A stretch of DNA of 64,000 nucleotides from Anthoceros angustus (GCA_010909165.1 VJWM01000221.1:186001-250000); one strand, 5' to 3'. Positions 22,307-35,000 are shown, counted from the stretch's first letter. The notes: a model not told the origin generated them from the sequence alone. Numbers and translations are program-made.

Positions 22307-25300
22307 TGTTACCACCAGAGGTGTCCCACTCGGAGTGTTCAAGAGACCAAACGCCAGAGCTAGCTTCTCAGCATGCCCACAAAGCGCATCTTCCTTTTCC
22401 TTCTCATCCACTGGCTTCAACACCAACTTTGTGTGAGGTACGTGGCCTCCTTCCTGCTTCAGACGTGCATTCGTGCTCTCTACCTTAAGGGCAATATCCT
22501 CTCTGCTTTCTCCCACCAAAAATCGATGTACCTGCTGATTCACCTCAATGGTCGCCACTGCAGGTTTCTTGTTAGCCCCTGCTGCCCTTCTCTGTGTTTC
22601 GATCCTGTCTACATCGGCCCACCTATCTGCATCCGCGTAGGCATTGGCCATGAGCACATACGCTGATGCATCCTGGGGCTCTAACCTAACAATGCTTTCA
22701 AAACACCACATCGCCCTCTCTACATCCCCGTGACATTTGCAGGCATTCAACAGAGACCTCAAGCCCACAACATTACGTCGGTCCTGACATGATGATAGCA
22801 TCTTGACTGCCTCGTCTAAATGGCCTGCCCGCCCAAAAAGATCAATCATGCAGTTGTAGTGCTCAAGAGTAGGTTTGATCCCGTGCTGTTCAACCATGGA
22901 ATCAAAGAGCTTGCGACCCTCATGGACCAGTCCCTCATGACTGCACGCTGCTAGAAGGCAAGTAAAAGTAGCACCATCAGGCTGAATACCGGCAACTAAC
23001 ATCTCCTCAAAACAAGCTAGTGCTCTGCGACCATCGTTATTGGCACCATACCCAGATATGAGGAGAGTCCATGTCACCACATCCTTTGTGTTCATGCTGT
23101 CAAAAGCCTGGCGTGCATCTCGCAGCTCACCACATTTTGCATACATGTCCACTAAGCAGTTACCCACAAGTACATTATCAAGCAGTCCTCTTTCCACAAT
23201 CTGTGAGTGCAGCTGCCTGCCCTTCTGTATGCCACCTGTACTTGCACAGGCCTTTAGAAGGCAAGCAAAAGTAACATGGTCGGCCAAAACCAGGCCCTCT
23301 TGCTCCATTTGTCCATACAGAACAATCGCCTCTTGCCCGAGTCCTTGCTGTGCATACCCAGCTATCAGGGTGGTCCATGTCACAACATCCTTTGTGTTCA
23401 TGCTGTCAAATACCTGGCGTGCGTCTCCCAGTTCACTAGATTTCGCATACATGTCCACCAGGCAGTTGCCCACCACTACGTTATCCAGCAGTCCTCTTTC
23501 AACAATCAGTGAGTGCAGCTGCCTGCCCTTCTGCAATTCACCAGTGCTTGCACAGGCCTTTAGAAGGCAAGCAAAAGTAACATGGTTAGCCAAATCAGGC
23601 CCTCCTGCTCCATTTGTCCATACAGAACAAGCCTCTTGGCCGAGTCCTTGCTGTGCATACCCAGCAATCAGGGCATTCCATGTCACCACATCCTTTGTGG
23701 CATGCTGTCAAAACCTGGCGTGCATCTTCCAGTTCACCACATTTTGCATACATGTCCACCAGGCAGTTGCCCACCACTACGTTATCCAGCAGTCCTCTTC
23801 CACAATCTGTGAGTGCAGCTGCCTGCCCTTCTGTAAGGCACCAGTGCTTGCACAGGCCTTCAGAAGGCAAGCAAAAGTAACATGGTTAGCCAAAATGAGG
23901 CCCTCTTGCTCCATTTGTCCATACAGAACAAGCGCCTCTTGCCGAGTCCTTGCTGTGCATACCCAGCTATCAGGGGTCCATGTCACCACATCCTTTGTGT
24001 TCATGCTGTCAAAACCTGGCGTGCATCTTCAGTTCACCACATTTTGCATACATGTCCACCAGGCAGTTGCCCACCACTACGTTATCCAGCAGTCCTCTTC
24101 AACAATCAGTGAGTGCAGCTGCCTGCCCTTCTGCAATTCACCAGTGCTTGCACAGGCCTTTAGAAGGCAAGCGAAAGTAACATGGTTAGCCACAATCAGG
24201 CCCTCCTGCTCCATTTGTCCATACAGAACAAGCACCTCTTGGCCGAGCGCTTGCTCGGAGTACCCGGCTATCAGGGAAGTCCATGTCACCACATCCTTTG
24301 TGGTCATGCTGTCAAAAACCTGGCGTGCATCTTGCAGTTCACCACATTTTGCATACATGTCTACCAGGCAGTTGCCCACCAGTACATCATCCAGCAGTCC
24401 TCGTCCCACAATCTGTGAGTGCAGCTGCCTGCCTTTCTGTAAGGCACCAGTGCTTGCACAGGCCTTCAGAAGGCAAGTAACATGGTTAGCCAAAATGAGG
24501 CCCTCTTGCTCCATTTGTCCATACAGAACAAGCGCCTCTTGGCCGAGTCCTTGCTGTGCATACCCAGCAATCAGGCATTCCATGTCACCACATCCTTTGT
24601 GTTCATGCTGTCAAAACCTGGCGTGCATCTTTCAGTTCACCACATTTTGCATACCCAGATATCAGGGCATTCCATGTCACCACATTCTTTGTAGCCAAGC
24701 TGTCAAAAACCTGGCGCGCATCTTTCAGTTCACCACATTTTGCATACATGTCCACCAGGCAGTTGCCCACCAGTATGTCATCCAGCAGTCCTCTTTCAAC
24801 AATCAGTGAGTGCAGCTGCCTGCCCTTCTGTAAGGCACCAGTGCTTGCACAGGCCTTCAGAAGGCAAGCAAAAGTAACATGGTTAGCCAAAATCAGCCCC
24901 TCCTGCTCCATTTGTCCATACAGAACAAGTGCCTCATGTCCGAGCCCTTGCTCAGCATACCCAGCTATCAGGGCATTCCATGTCACCACATCCTTTGTGG
25001 CCATGCTGTCAAAAACCTGGCGTGCATCTTTCAGTTCACCACATTTTGCATACCCAGATATCAGGGCATTCCATGTCACCACATCCTTTGTGGCCATGCT
25101 GTCAAAAACCTGGCGTGCATCTTTTAATTCACCACATTTTGCATACATGTCCACCAGGCAGTTGCCCACAAGTACATTATCAAGCAGTCCTCTTTCCACA
25201 ATCTGTGAGTGCAGCTGCCTGCCCTTCTGTATGCCACCTGTACTTGCACAGGCCTTTAGAAGGCAAGCAAAAGTAACATGGTCGGCCAAAACCAGGCCCT

Positions 25301-27898
25301 CTTGCTCCATTTGTCCATACAGAACAAGCGCCTCTTGGCCGAGTCCTTGCTGTGCATACCCAGCTATCAGGGTTGTCCATGTCACCACATCCTTTGTGTT
25401 CATGCTGTCAAAAACCTGGCGTGCATCTTCCAGTTCACCACATTTTGCATACATGTCCACCAGGCAGTTGCCCACCACTACGTTATCCAGCAGTCCTCTT
25501 TCAACAATCTGTGAGTGCAGCTGCCTGCCCTTCTGTAAGGCACCAGTGCTTGCACAGGCCTTCAGAAGGCAAGCAAAAGTAACATGGTTAGCCAAAATCA
25601 GGCCCTCCTGCTCCATTTGTCCATACAGAACAAGCACCTCTTGGCCGAGTCCTTGCTGTGCATACCCAGCATCAGGGAAGTCCATGTCACCACATCCTTT
25701 GTGGTCATGCTGTCAAAAACCTGGCGTGCATCTTGCAGTTCACCACATTTTGCATACATGTCTACCAGGCAGTTGCCCACCAGTACATCATCCAGCAGTC
25801 CTCGTCCCACAATCTGTGAGTGCAGCTGCCTGCCTTTCTGTAAGGCACCAGTGCTTGCACAGGCCTTCAGAAGGCAAGCAAAAGTAACATGGTTAGCCAA
25901 AATGAGGCCTTCTTGCTGCATTTGCTCATACAGAACAAGCGCTTCTTGGCCATGCCCATGCTCTGCATACCCAGCAATCAGGCCATTCCATGTCACCACA
26001 TTCCTTGTGTTCGTGCTGTCAAAAACCTGGCGTGCATGTTTCAGTTCTCCACATTTTGCATACCCAGATATCAGCGCATTCCATGTCACCACATCCTTTG
26101 TGGCCATGCTGTCAAAAACCTGGCGTGCATCTTTCAGTTCACCACATTTTGCATACATGTCCACCAGGCAGGTGGCCACCAGTATGTCATCCAGCAGTCC
26201 TCGTTCAACAATCAGTGAGTGCAGCTGCCTGCCCTTCTGTAAGGCACCAGTGCTCGCACAAGCCTTCAGAAGGCAACCAAAAGTAACACGGTTAGCCAAA
26301 TTCAAGCCCTCCTGCTCCATTTGTCCATACAGAACAAGTGCCTCATGTCCGAGCCCTTTCTCAGCATACCCAGCTATCAGAGCATTCCATGTCACCACAT
26401 CTTTCATGTCCATGCTCTCAAAAACCTGGCGTGCATCTTTCAGTTCACCACATTTTGCATACCCAGATATCAGGGCATTCCATGTCACCACATCCTTTGA
26501 GGCCATGCTGTCAAAGACCTGGCGTGCATCTTTTAATTCACCACATTTTGCATACATGTCCACCAGGCAGTTGCCCACAAATAAGTTAGTAGGGATGCCA
26601 CTGTGCAACACATCACGGTGCACTTTTCTGCCAGATTCCAAGTCCGCGGCCAATGCACAAGCTTGAAGGGTAGCTACAAAGACGTGACCATTCGCCTTCA
26701 CTCCTGACTTAACCATCTCATGGTACAGTTGTATGGCCTCATTAGGTTTCCCATGTTTAGCATGTGCAGAGATGATGGAACCCCACGTAATAACATCGGG
26801 CTTGCCTACCCTCGTGAACACGTCCATAGCCTCCTCTAGCCTACCTCCGCTTGCATACATGCGCAAGACATGGTTCCCCAAGTACACATGCGACTCGTAC
26901 CCAAGTTTGACACAGAGATCATGGACTCGTCGCCCCACAACCAAATCCTTCTCAGCTGTACACAGTTTCAGCACAGTGCAAAACAGAGACTCAGAAATAG
27001 AAGCATCTGTCTGCGCCAGAGATTCCAGGGCTCCAACGGCCTCAGCAAGCTTCCCCTGCTGACATAACGTGCTCACAGTTACAGCCATTTCCGATCCTGC
27101 ACGCCTGTCAGGAGAACTGGACTCGGAAGGAGAAGCACCACGACCCATCTGCATATCCAACGAAACGAGCTGCTCATCAACCCAAGCTGGCTTAAACGTG
27201 TTGTCTAACCACAGCACCTCGCGGGACCCCTTCCGCCGGAAATCAGGCGAACGGGAGCTCTTCTTATCTCGTCTGTTGTCCCACCACATGGTGGGGTCGA
27301 GAAAAAATTGCTGCCACAAGTGCTCCTGCTCCTGATTAAGACCACCGTTGGAAACCCCGTCCCCACCCACACATTTTCTCGGAACTGGAAGTGCTGGGCT
27401 CCTCCCACTGCTGCATTTGGAGCCCATTTCCCATCCTGCACCCTTATCAGATTCAGGCCTATCCGGAGGGCTCGACTTGGAAGGAGAGGTACCATGACCC
27501 ATCTGCATATCCAAAAAAACGAGCTGCTCATCAACCCAAGCTGGCTTGAGCATGCTGTTTAACCACAGGACCTCGCCGGACCCCTTGCGCCGGAAGTCAG
27601 CCGCACGGGAGCTCGTCTTATCTCGTCTGTTATCCCACCACACGGTAGGGTCGAGGAAAAATTGTTTCCACAAGTGCTCCTGCTCCTGGCGACGACCATC
27701 GCTGGAAAATCCGTCCCCACCCACAGAATTTAGCGGAAGGGGAAGTGCTGGGCTCCTTACCCTGCTGCACCTGGAGGCTTGGTTGTTTGCCAAGGGCTGA
27801 GTCCCTGAGGCGAAGTGAGCGGGAGCTGCTCGTGGAATCCCTGTGCACACACCGATTTGATGGGTCCACAACGAGTCCGGTTGCCATACTGTGGCCAT
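22277..27898 (-). pseudogene. PLS-type PPR gene with two N-terminal WWDNR (PDF) motifs, frame-broken, DYW lost to FRO insertion
   Basis: From ATG 27898 an open frame of about 740 codons encodes two copies of an OSB-type PDF motif (WWDNRR near residues 87 and 205, each followed by DFRRKGS, EVLWL, KPAWVDEQL). A long PLS-type PPR array follows, with units of about 101 residues (LVDMYAKCGEL, ARQVFDSM, VVTWNALI, GYA). The frame breaks near 25670, 24613, 24574, 24100, 23975, 23706 and 23595, mostly by loss of one base, then resumes. The last open stretch (23689-22277) enters the E region and reaches GTPLVV. There FRO sequence replaces the zinc-site half of the DYW domain and a stop follows. PPR-DYW proteins edit organellar RNA. 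Whether the frame breaks are real or consensus errors is undecided; the DYW truncation comes from the FRO mosaic. Confidence 0.8.
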
Positions 27899-30200
27899 CG
27901 TCCAGAGACCACTGTGGGACGATGAGTCTAACAACACACAATGGCAGGATGCCCAGGTACAGACTGTATGAGACCACACCATACGGGCTGGCTCGGGCCA
28001 GTCCGCCCTTGCTCGGAGGGCATCCTGGTTCTCCTTTTGTGTGACCTTCCGGGTGACAAATCTACCATATTATCTGTCTATTCGATGAGCCCGAACCCGC
28101 CGACCCCGGAGGGCTTAGACGCAAACAAACTACGTACGTACCTACATGCAGTCGTTTAAAATGTAGACCTTTCAATCCCCATATATGACATTGGTAGCGC
28201 TGTAGGGACTTTAGACACATGGAGCTTGGTTGTTCTTTCTTCGTTGTGACCTTGGGGTCTCTTTGATGTCTTTTAGTAGACGGTTCACCATCGTTTTTTT
28301 TCTTTATAAGAAAAAAAACCATGATTTTTTCTTGGTATAATATTTATATTATACGTAGAGTCGGTTAAGTTTCCTCACAACTAATGCGGTTTCAATCTCA
28401 CACTCACGGATACACGAGGTCACTACATATAGGCTCTTATATACAACATATATGCTGCTACAACAATTCTCTTAGTATGGTAGACTCTTTTCCGTTGCTC
28501 TTAATGCGGCAGTGCTTTCGGTGGCTCTTTGTTTGGCAAGTTTTTCGGTGGCTCGTATGTGACTATGCTTCCGGTGTTTTCAGTACTCTTATGTGACAAT
28601 GCTTATGGTATTTTTGGTTAACATGTCTGTGGTACTTTCTTTCAAGTTTGGTCTTGGTGGAGGTGAATTCAAGGTGGATCCTTCAAGCTATCGTGAATAA
28701 CATTTCAAAGCTTACTCTAGTTAGGATGCAACTGAGATAAAGGCATAGCAAAGACGAAGAAGAGGTACTAAGAGGCGGGCATGCTAGGGGCACTATACAA
28801 TTCGCATCTCTTCCACAATGTCGAAGACGTAACCGCCCAATTCTTTTCACGTGGGCCGGAGTTGTCCATTGCCAGGTGCACATTGATTAAGTCACACTCC
28901 AAAGATGACACAACTTGGGTGCAAACACAATGTACAAGCACCACCATCGAGTTCTTTGTAAAATTTATTAAGAAGAGGAACTAAAACCAAAAACTAAGTC
29001 TAAAGCATTAAAGATAAACAAAACGAAACCAACGGTTACGACGGAAAAAACTAAACCAAAGACCCTAAGCTAATTTAAGCTTCACTTTTTTGGGAGGTGT
29101 GGTGCATTAGTTCCGCCGTCACGATGGTGCACTTCCTGGAAATGACAACGAGGTGTGGAGATGATGAACACATCCACATGGCGTCTTGCAACGATCCTTG
29201 AGCATTTGGAGTAGTGTGGCCCCACGCACGTTTAGATCTCCAGCTCCTCATGCAGGAGTAGCATCAGCTCAGTCAACTTTAACGGCTTGATCTCAGCTGC
29301 ATAATCAGCTCAAGTCAACTTTAACGGCCTAATCAGCTGCATAGGCAGCTCAATTCACTCATGTCTGCCTACAAGTGTTGCTTGTTGCCTAAGAACTCAC
29401 TTGATTTATTGGTGGGAAGACTATAACATAAAAAAATTGATTTTGTTGTTTCAAATGGAAGAAAACTACTGGGTAGTATACACGGAGTCTTCAATCTCGT
29501 ATGTAGATAAACATCTTTTGTTCGTGGACCTGAGAACAGTTGTCGCCTCCAGACAGGTCAGATCAACTTTGGTATAGTCCACTACCACCAACGGATCCTA
29601 TTGAAAAAAGTCTTCGAATAACTTGCATAAGCAGTCCCCCTCATATCTTTTCTTCTCTTCGAACTTCGAAGGGGTTAGGCTGTCTTGCTGTCAGCAGCTT
29701 GTTTCGCAAAAGATCTGGAAACATGGATCCAATTATACCTTACTTCAGCTGACCGAGTGAGCCATAGTGTGGGACTATGTAAGGCTGAAATTCTATCCAA
29801 GAGAGACTCACCCGTTTAGAGAATTTCGGAGACATGAAGCCAAGCCACACCAAGTAATAAACCACAATTTGACCTATGACCTTAGATACCAAGAACAAAT
29901 TCTTTTGTTAGAGCAAGAACAACAAAAGTAGATTCAATAGCATCCGGAGTAGTGGTTAGCTAGTCGCCACAGCTAGCTCCCCAACCTAACGTCAACAACT
30001 CTGCTAGGACCAATTGAGCCCACATGCGATGATGACTAGTAGTGGGCTAGTTATGAGAAATATCCTTACCAACCATGACCATGAGAAGTGTTATAAATGA
30101 TGTTAGTGGACGGCACAAATTGACAATTGCTCTAATTCTACCAACCATCTATAAGATCAACCTTGGCGATAACGTTGAATTAGAGCCAGACAGTTGATCA
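27899..30200. other. intergenic DNA, no gene
   Basis: The first 200 bp are PPR upstream sequence similar to that before 38835. The rest is AT-richer with no conserved frame. A small A/T hairpin lies near 28290-28320. Confidence 0.45.
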
Positions 30201-30214
30201 TAAGACAATGCGAC

Positions 30215-31595
30215 AGGGACAACTTGTCAAGTTGCATTTCGTTTGCTGGATGGTCAAAGAGTTCAACGTCGTTTTTTGTTGTCCGATCCTTCAACATTTA
30301 TGGTTGTTTTGTTTGAAGCAAGTGCAAATGAAGTGGTTGTTTCACAAATCCAATGAGGAGTTTTATTTTAGTACTCCAAGTAGAGATGGTGTTGCAAGCA
30401 TCTATGCCTTAGATGCACTCTCTTCAAAAACCATAGGAGAAGCCGGTGTAGCAAATTGTGTGCTAACCATGAAATACAAAAAGTAATACCATCAATCAAT
30501 TGCACTTATTTTGTGATATGTTGTTAGAAGTAGGGGATGCAATCTTATTATGGAAATTTACATGATGCAAAGGTTGAGGCATTAAGAATGGACAAGTGGC
30601 TCCTAGCCTACATCCATGGCGACAACACGCAGTTCCCATATTTTGGAGAGTGGGAAAAATCCAGTAATGAGATTTTGAAGGATCTCGTAAAACGATCTTT
30701 CCTTCTTTGGGAAGTCTCAGCCGGTACCATAGAGATTTTAAAAGTGAAAACCTTTTATAACATAGCTGAAAACACTTGCTGCATACTTGTGATTGACCCA
30801 CTTACTGGGGAGAAATTGAAACAATTTGATGCAAGTGACATCGGTTCGGACGCTTTGATAGAGCAATGATAACCAATCCGACGCAGTGGAGTGGAGTGAG
30901 ACTTATGAAGAAGCCACACATGAACAACCATGGAGTGCAACTTATGAAGAAACCACGGATGACCAACCATGGAGTGATGAACAACCATGGAGTGCAACTT
31001 ATGAAGAAACCACGGATGACCAACCATGGAGTGATGAACAACCATGGAGTGCAACTTATGAAGAAACCACGGATGACCAACCATGGAGTGATGAACAACC
31101 ATGGAGTGCAACTTATGAAGAAACCACGGATGACCAACCATGGAGTGATGAACAACCATGGAGTGCAACTTATGAAGAAACCACGGATGACCAACCATGG
31201 AGTGATGAACAACCATGGAGTGCAACTTATGAAGAAACCACGGATGACCAACCATGGAGTGATGAACAACCATGGAGTGCAACTTATGAAGAAACCACGG
31301 ATGACCAACCATGGGTGATGAACAACCATGGAGTGCAACTTATGAAGAAACCACGGATGACCAACCATGGAGTGATGAACAACCATGGGATGCAACTTAT
31401 GAAGAAGCTACCCATGGAAAACCATGGCTTGAAACTCGTGAAGAAGCCACCAATGAACAACCGTGGAGTGATGCGCAAGCCTCTGAAGACAATGACACAT
31501 GGGAAGAAGCTTATACGCAAGATCATGAATACGACTACGCACATGTACCTTATGGAGGTCGATGGCCATCGCATTCCACGTATACGTCTAACTAA
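30215..31595 (+). pseudogene. broken UBX/UAS-domain gene with 19-residue acidic repeat tail
   Basis: Near 30215 one frame reads CQVAFRLLDGQRVQRRFLLS, a UBX-like start. It shifts by one base near 30345 into FYFSTPS and GEAGVANCVLTMK, a UBX-like end. From 30541 a frame reads KWLLAYIH, then SFLLWEVSAGT, TFYNIAENTCCILVIDP and TGEKL, which fits the UAS (thioredoxin-like) domain of PUX7/UBXN7-type Cdc48 adaptors. After another one-base shift near 30865 comes a repeated EQPWSATYEETTDDQPWSD block (eight units) and a tail ending RWPSHSTYTSN. Order UBX-UAS-repeat differs from the usual UBA-UAS-UBX. No start or promoter can be fixed. Domain calls are by eye. Confidence 0.6.
30922..31400 (+). repeat. 57-bp coding minisatellite, about eight units
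   Basis: The unit is 57 bp and encodes 19 residues; units 1-6 are essentially identical. A one-base loss near 31314 (ggagtg to gggtg) shifts the frame, after which two more units and several degenerate ones follow. All three frames on both strands stay open through the array, which creates spurious long frames. Confidence 0.92.
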
Positions 31596-33289
31596 CATCC
31601 TTCCACATTAACTAATAACGTTTCATTGTTATTTTTAGTGTTCTGAAGAAAGGAGAACTCAAGGGTTGTGAATAGGTGCCAGCTAGAAAAGAACAATTAG
31701 GGCACCATCCAGTTGGCATCTTTTCACCAACCGCCACAAGATCCCATATGCCTAGAGGTGAAGTTGGGCCCACGCCAAACGTCTCAAGATTCAAAAGGTT
31801 CTCACGACTAGTTCAACGTTTTAACCACTAGAAAAAAGATGCGGGCCGAGTAAAGATAAGAACATATCCACATTAGGGAGGTGCACAAAAAAGGTTGAAA
31901 ATGTCGAAAGGAACCCTTTAAAACAACAAAAATATTAAAAAACCAAAAAATTCAAAAAAATATCAAAATTTTAGAGTGCGCGCACTTGCCTCAAAAAATT
32001 GGATTTTTTTGAGGTATTTTAATTTTTTTGCTCTTTTTTTCTTTGGATGAAACGTCTGGGAATGCACTAGGAGGCATGAACCATATGGGTTCATGCTCTT
32101 AGGCCCTTCTTGACCTTGGATGCGGACAAGTGCCCGCACTTGGGCCCCTTGCCCCAGTGCGCACACCTAGGCCCCTTGCCCCAGTGCGCACACCTAGGCC
32201 CCTTGCCCCAGTGCGCGCACAAGCACGCACACCTGGGCCCCTTGCCCCAGTGCGCGCACACCTAGGCCCCTTGCCCCAGTGCGCACACCTAGGCCCCTGC
32301 CCGTGGTGCACGCACTTGTTCACCCAGCTGGGCCCCCTTGGCATGTTTGATGATAACTGATTAGGTCATCACGAAGAGACGAAAACACCGTAAAAGATAA
32401 AAAGGGGATAGGGTGTTCTTCATCGCATTAGGGCATAGGATAGATATATGAGAGCGGTCTAGGTGAACCTCCGCCGATGTCTGCTACTTGTTATTTGGTC
32501 GGGAGTTCCGGCACATCCTCAGACCTCCAAAATGACATGTTTCCCCATTAGAAGATCATTTTTCGCGTTCTTTTTGCAGTGCCTGCACAAGTTTGCGCAT
32601 AGAGTTGTTTAGGCACGCACTTATGCGCGCCTAGGCCCTCCTAGTATACAAAAAACATATAAAACCACACAAAATGCAGAAACTACGAACATGACGAAAT
32701 TATGGAATAATGAGGTCACTGGCCCTTGATCACACCGACTAAATCGCCATGAACCTGAGTACAAGGCGCTAGCGTGGTGTAAATGACTCGACAGGAAGTG
32801 GTGCCCGAGGAGAATGCCCGAAACCGATGGATGAACACCTACAAAAACCAAACCAACTTCAGTTTCCGGCGAAATAGGGTTGGGATTTATTCCAAAACCT
32901 CTTTTGACAGGAGAAAACCCTTTCTACACAAACGCTGTTATATAGAGTCCCTCGTGGGATCCGTGATAACCACATCAGCGATGTAAATTTGCTCCCCCCT
33001 GGTATAAAAAAGGTCTGACTTGAGTGATGCGCCATTACGCAATATATATGGGCGCTCCCTGTACGAAAAAAATCCTCCTTAGTTATCGAAAATATGACGT
33101 CGCGAACGGCGTCATGTGTAGCAATACGTTGCCCCCCCACGGGACAACGCCGCAAATAGGACCCGGAGTCTTTGATGGCAGCTCCACAACTGCACATGGA
33201 AAGAGAAAAGGCCAGAGGATAAGCCAAACCGAGGCGGACCCTCATCGCGGTCGAAAAGGACGATGGTGCGATTCGGAACGTCGGAATGC
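31596..33289. other. intergenic DNA, no gene
   Basis: Contains A/T-rich stretches (31900-32040) and the minisatellite listed separately. A long minus-strand frame (33704-32859) overlaps the dispersed repeat on its right and has no known domain. Confidence 0.4.
32139..32312. repeat. 27-bp GC-rich minisatellite
   Basis: The phrase gccccttgccccagtgcgca plus cacctag or cacctgg recurs about six times, with one interruption by gcgcacaagcacgcac. Open frames over it are repeat artefacts. Confidence 0.88.
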
Positions 33290-33880
33290 AAGGCCGAGCT
33301 AAAAGCCACGAGCCTGCCCCTTCCCCGAACAGGAACGTAGGCGGGCCCACGAAGACCTGGGAATGGAGGAGTCCAGAAGGAGGGCCCTTTGCGAATGGAG
33401 GAGTCCAGAAGGAGGGCCCTTTGCGCCTGTAAATATTGATTCTCTTAGAGAGAGTCTTTTGACTACGCATCCCTTCTTTAGAGAAAAAGGAAAAAAGAGG
33501 CATGGTTTCCCTAGCCTCTGAGGAAAGGGAGTCCCTAGCCCGCTTCAGAGAGACCTGCAAGGGGAAGGCCCTCTCCTCAACACTCGAGACGAAGGCTTCC
33601 AGAAGGGGGGAGTCTTGCATTAAGAACCAAGAGGCCAAAATTGGGGCAGAGAGGGCCCAACTCCCGAGGAAGGCTGCCGGAGCCGAGGCCTCCATGGCCC
33701 GCAAGCTAGTGCCTCCATGGCCAGCAAGCTATTACCTCCAGAGGCTACTGGCAATGATGCATGTTTCCACGCCAGTCATCGTCGGCGCATTCGAAGGTGT
33801 CGGGGCCTATGATGTCCCCAAGCGCCTGCATAACCTGCCTATCAAAATATCTCAAGCTTGATAAAAAGGTCGGGGATGGA
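33290..33880 (+). repeat. dispersed repeat, copy 1 (unknown element)
   Basis: This aligns with 43480-44000 in the same orientation. Translated on the plus strand both give EPAP..., a CKGK....ST.ETKAS block, then EA..G.ERAQL..(R/K)AAG.EAS, which looks like a charged, possibly coiled-coil segment. The minus strand is also open in both copies. Retroelement gag-like sequence is one possibility. I cannot assign a family. Confidence 0.6.
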
Positions 33881-33894
33881 GCAACCGTCCGTCA

Positions 33895-33934
33895 GTTGAT
33901 CATAAGATTAACCAAGCTTGATCTTATGATCAAC
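33895..33934. repeat. 14-bp perfect inverted repeat
   Basis: GTTGATCATAAGAT at 33895-33908 is the reverse complement of 33921-33934, with a 12-nt spacer that itself contains the palindrome CAAGCTTG. It lies just after the dispersed repeat and could mark its end. Confidence 0.8.
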
Positions 33935-34779
33935 ACTCTTTTTTTTGAATTTGTAGTAGAGTGATGTAGCAGCTAATGCTAAGAGAAAAATTGCTATTCC
34001 TTTTAGGCCTTCCTTCTTGGCTTCTTGGCAGCCATACCGAATTGCTTGTCCGAAATCTCTCCGTAGCGGGTTCTCAAGATCCTTCCATAAGTTTTATGAT
34101 ACTTTGCCTTCATACCGAATAGACGTGTCATTGGTTATTTCTTGATAGACCAAGAGAGAAATAAAGTTAGCACGATGGTGTATCTTGTTTATACCAAGAG
34201 AAGCTATCGTTTAATGGATTATACTGGGATTAAAGTATGTGCTGCACATGGTTGCCTCCATCATGGAGAAAAGCATTTTCCTCCTGCCTCCTCCCCTCGC
34301 AGTCCATTTGGCCTAGGCCATTTCGACACACAAATATAAGAAGACCGCTGGAAGGGAGCTTGAATTATTCTTTTACGATGTCCCCTGCTAGCAGATAGCG
34401 GACGGGCGTCGACTCCACCCAAAACGTTGGGACGAGTCTCCATATGCGGATGGCTACGCATGATATGGCCATTGGACAAACCATGACGTGCTCTGGGAAG
34501 CCCGTGCGCCCATGCTTGCTGGCCTTTTAGTGGCCATGGAGTACCGATGTGCTTGCACATCACAGGACATACATATATGTATGTGAGTGGATGGCCGCTG
34601 GTATCTGTCAGAAGTGTGAAATGCACATGGGCCGGCGTGGCCTATTCCTAACAAAGCCATGGCACGCACGGAGGCAAAACTGTCAGACATGGACACCAGC
34701 TTCACGTTCACTTCAACCAATGCATACCGCTGGTCTCGTTCTTGTGGGCTAGCAGACAGAAAACTATCGTCCAGTTTGG
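33935..34779. other. intergenic DNA, no gene
   Basis: No conserved reading frame or repeat was recognised in this stretch. Confidence 0.35.
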
Positions 34780-35000
34780 TACACGCAACATTCATGTCCA
34801 CCAGGCAAGTAGTGCCCACCAGCATGTTTCTGTGTGTCCCCTTTCACATTCTGTGAATGCAGCGGCTTGGCTCTATGTAAGGCTCAAGCACTTGCACACG
34901 CCATTAGGGGGCAAGGAGAAGTAACGTTGTCAGCCATAATCAGGCCCTCCTGCTCCATAAGAACAAGTGCTCATAATTTGCATACCAGCTATGTATAAGG
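34780..35000 (-). pseudogene. degenerate PPR fragment
   Basis: On the minus strand, MLVGTTCLVDMNVACTKL recalls the PPR phrase VGNCLVDMYAKCGEL of the neighbouring genes, and the flanking bases (gcaaggagaagtaac, cataatcaggccctcctgctccat) match the next PPR unit with indels. It is a much older, decayed relative lying just downstream of the second PPR-DYW gene. Confidence 0.75.

Noticed and set aside
23040-25887. Long plus-strand open frames (about 589 and 443 codons) rich in Ser/Cys/His
   Set aside because: They are antisense to the PPR array. A repeat of near-constant codon phase without stops on the opposite strand gives long frames automatically; no domain is encoded.
30755-31395. Minus-strand frames of HSMVGHPWFLHKL-type repeats
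   Set aside because: These are the reverse strand of the 57-bp minisatellite. All frames of a stop-free 57-bp unit stay open; the plus-strand acidic frame has the conserved tail and the UAS neighbour.
32859-33704. 281-codon minus-strand frame over the dispersed repeat
   Set aside because: Part of it is also open in the second copy, but the plus-strand reading is conserved to a similar degree and neither has a known domain. Kept only as a repeat.
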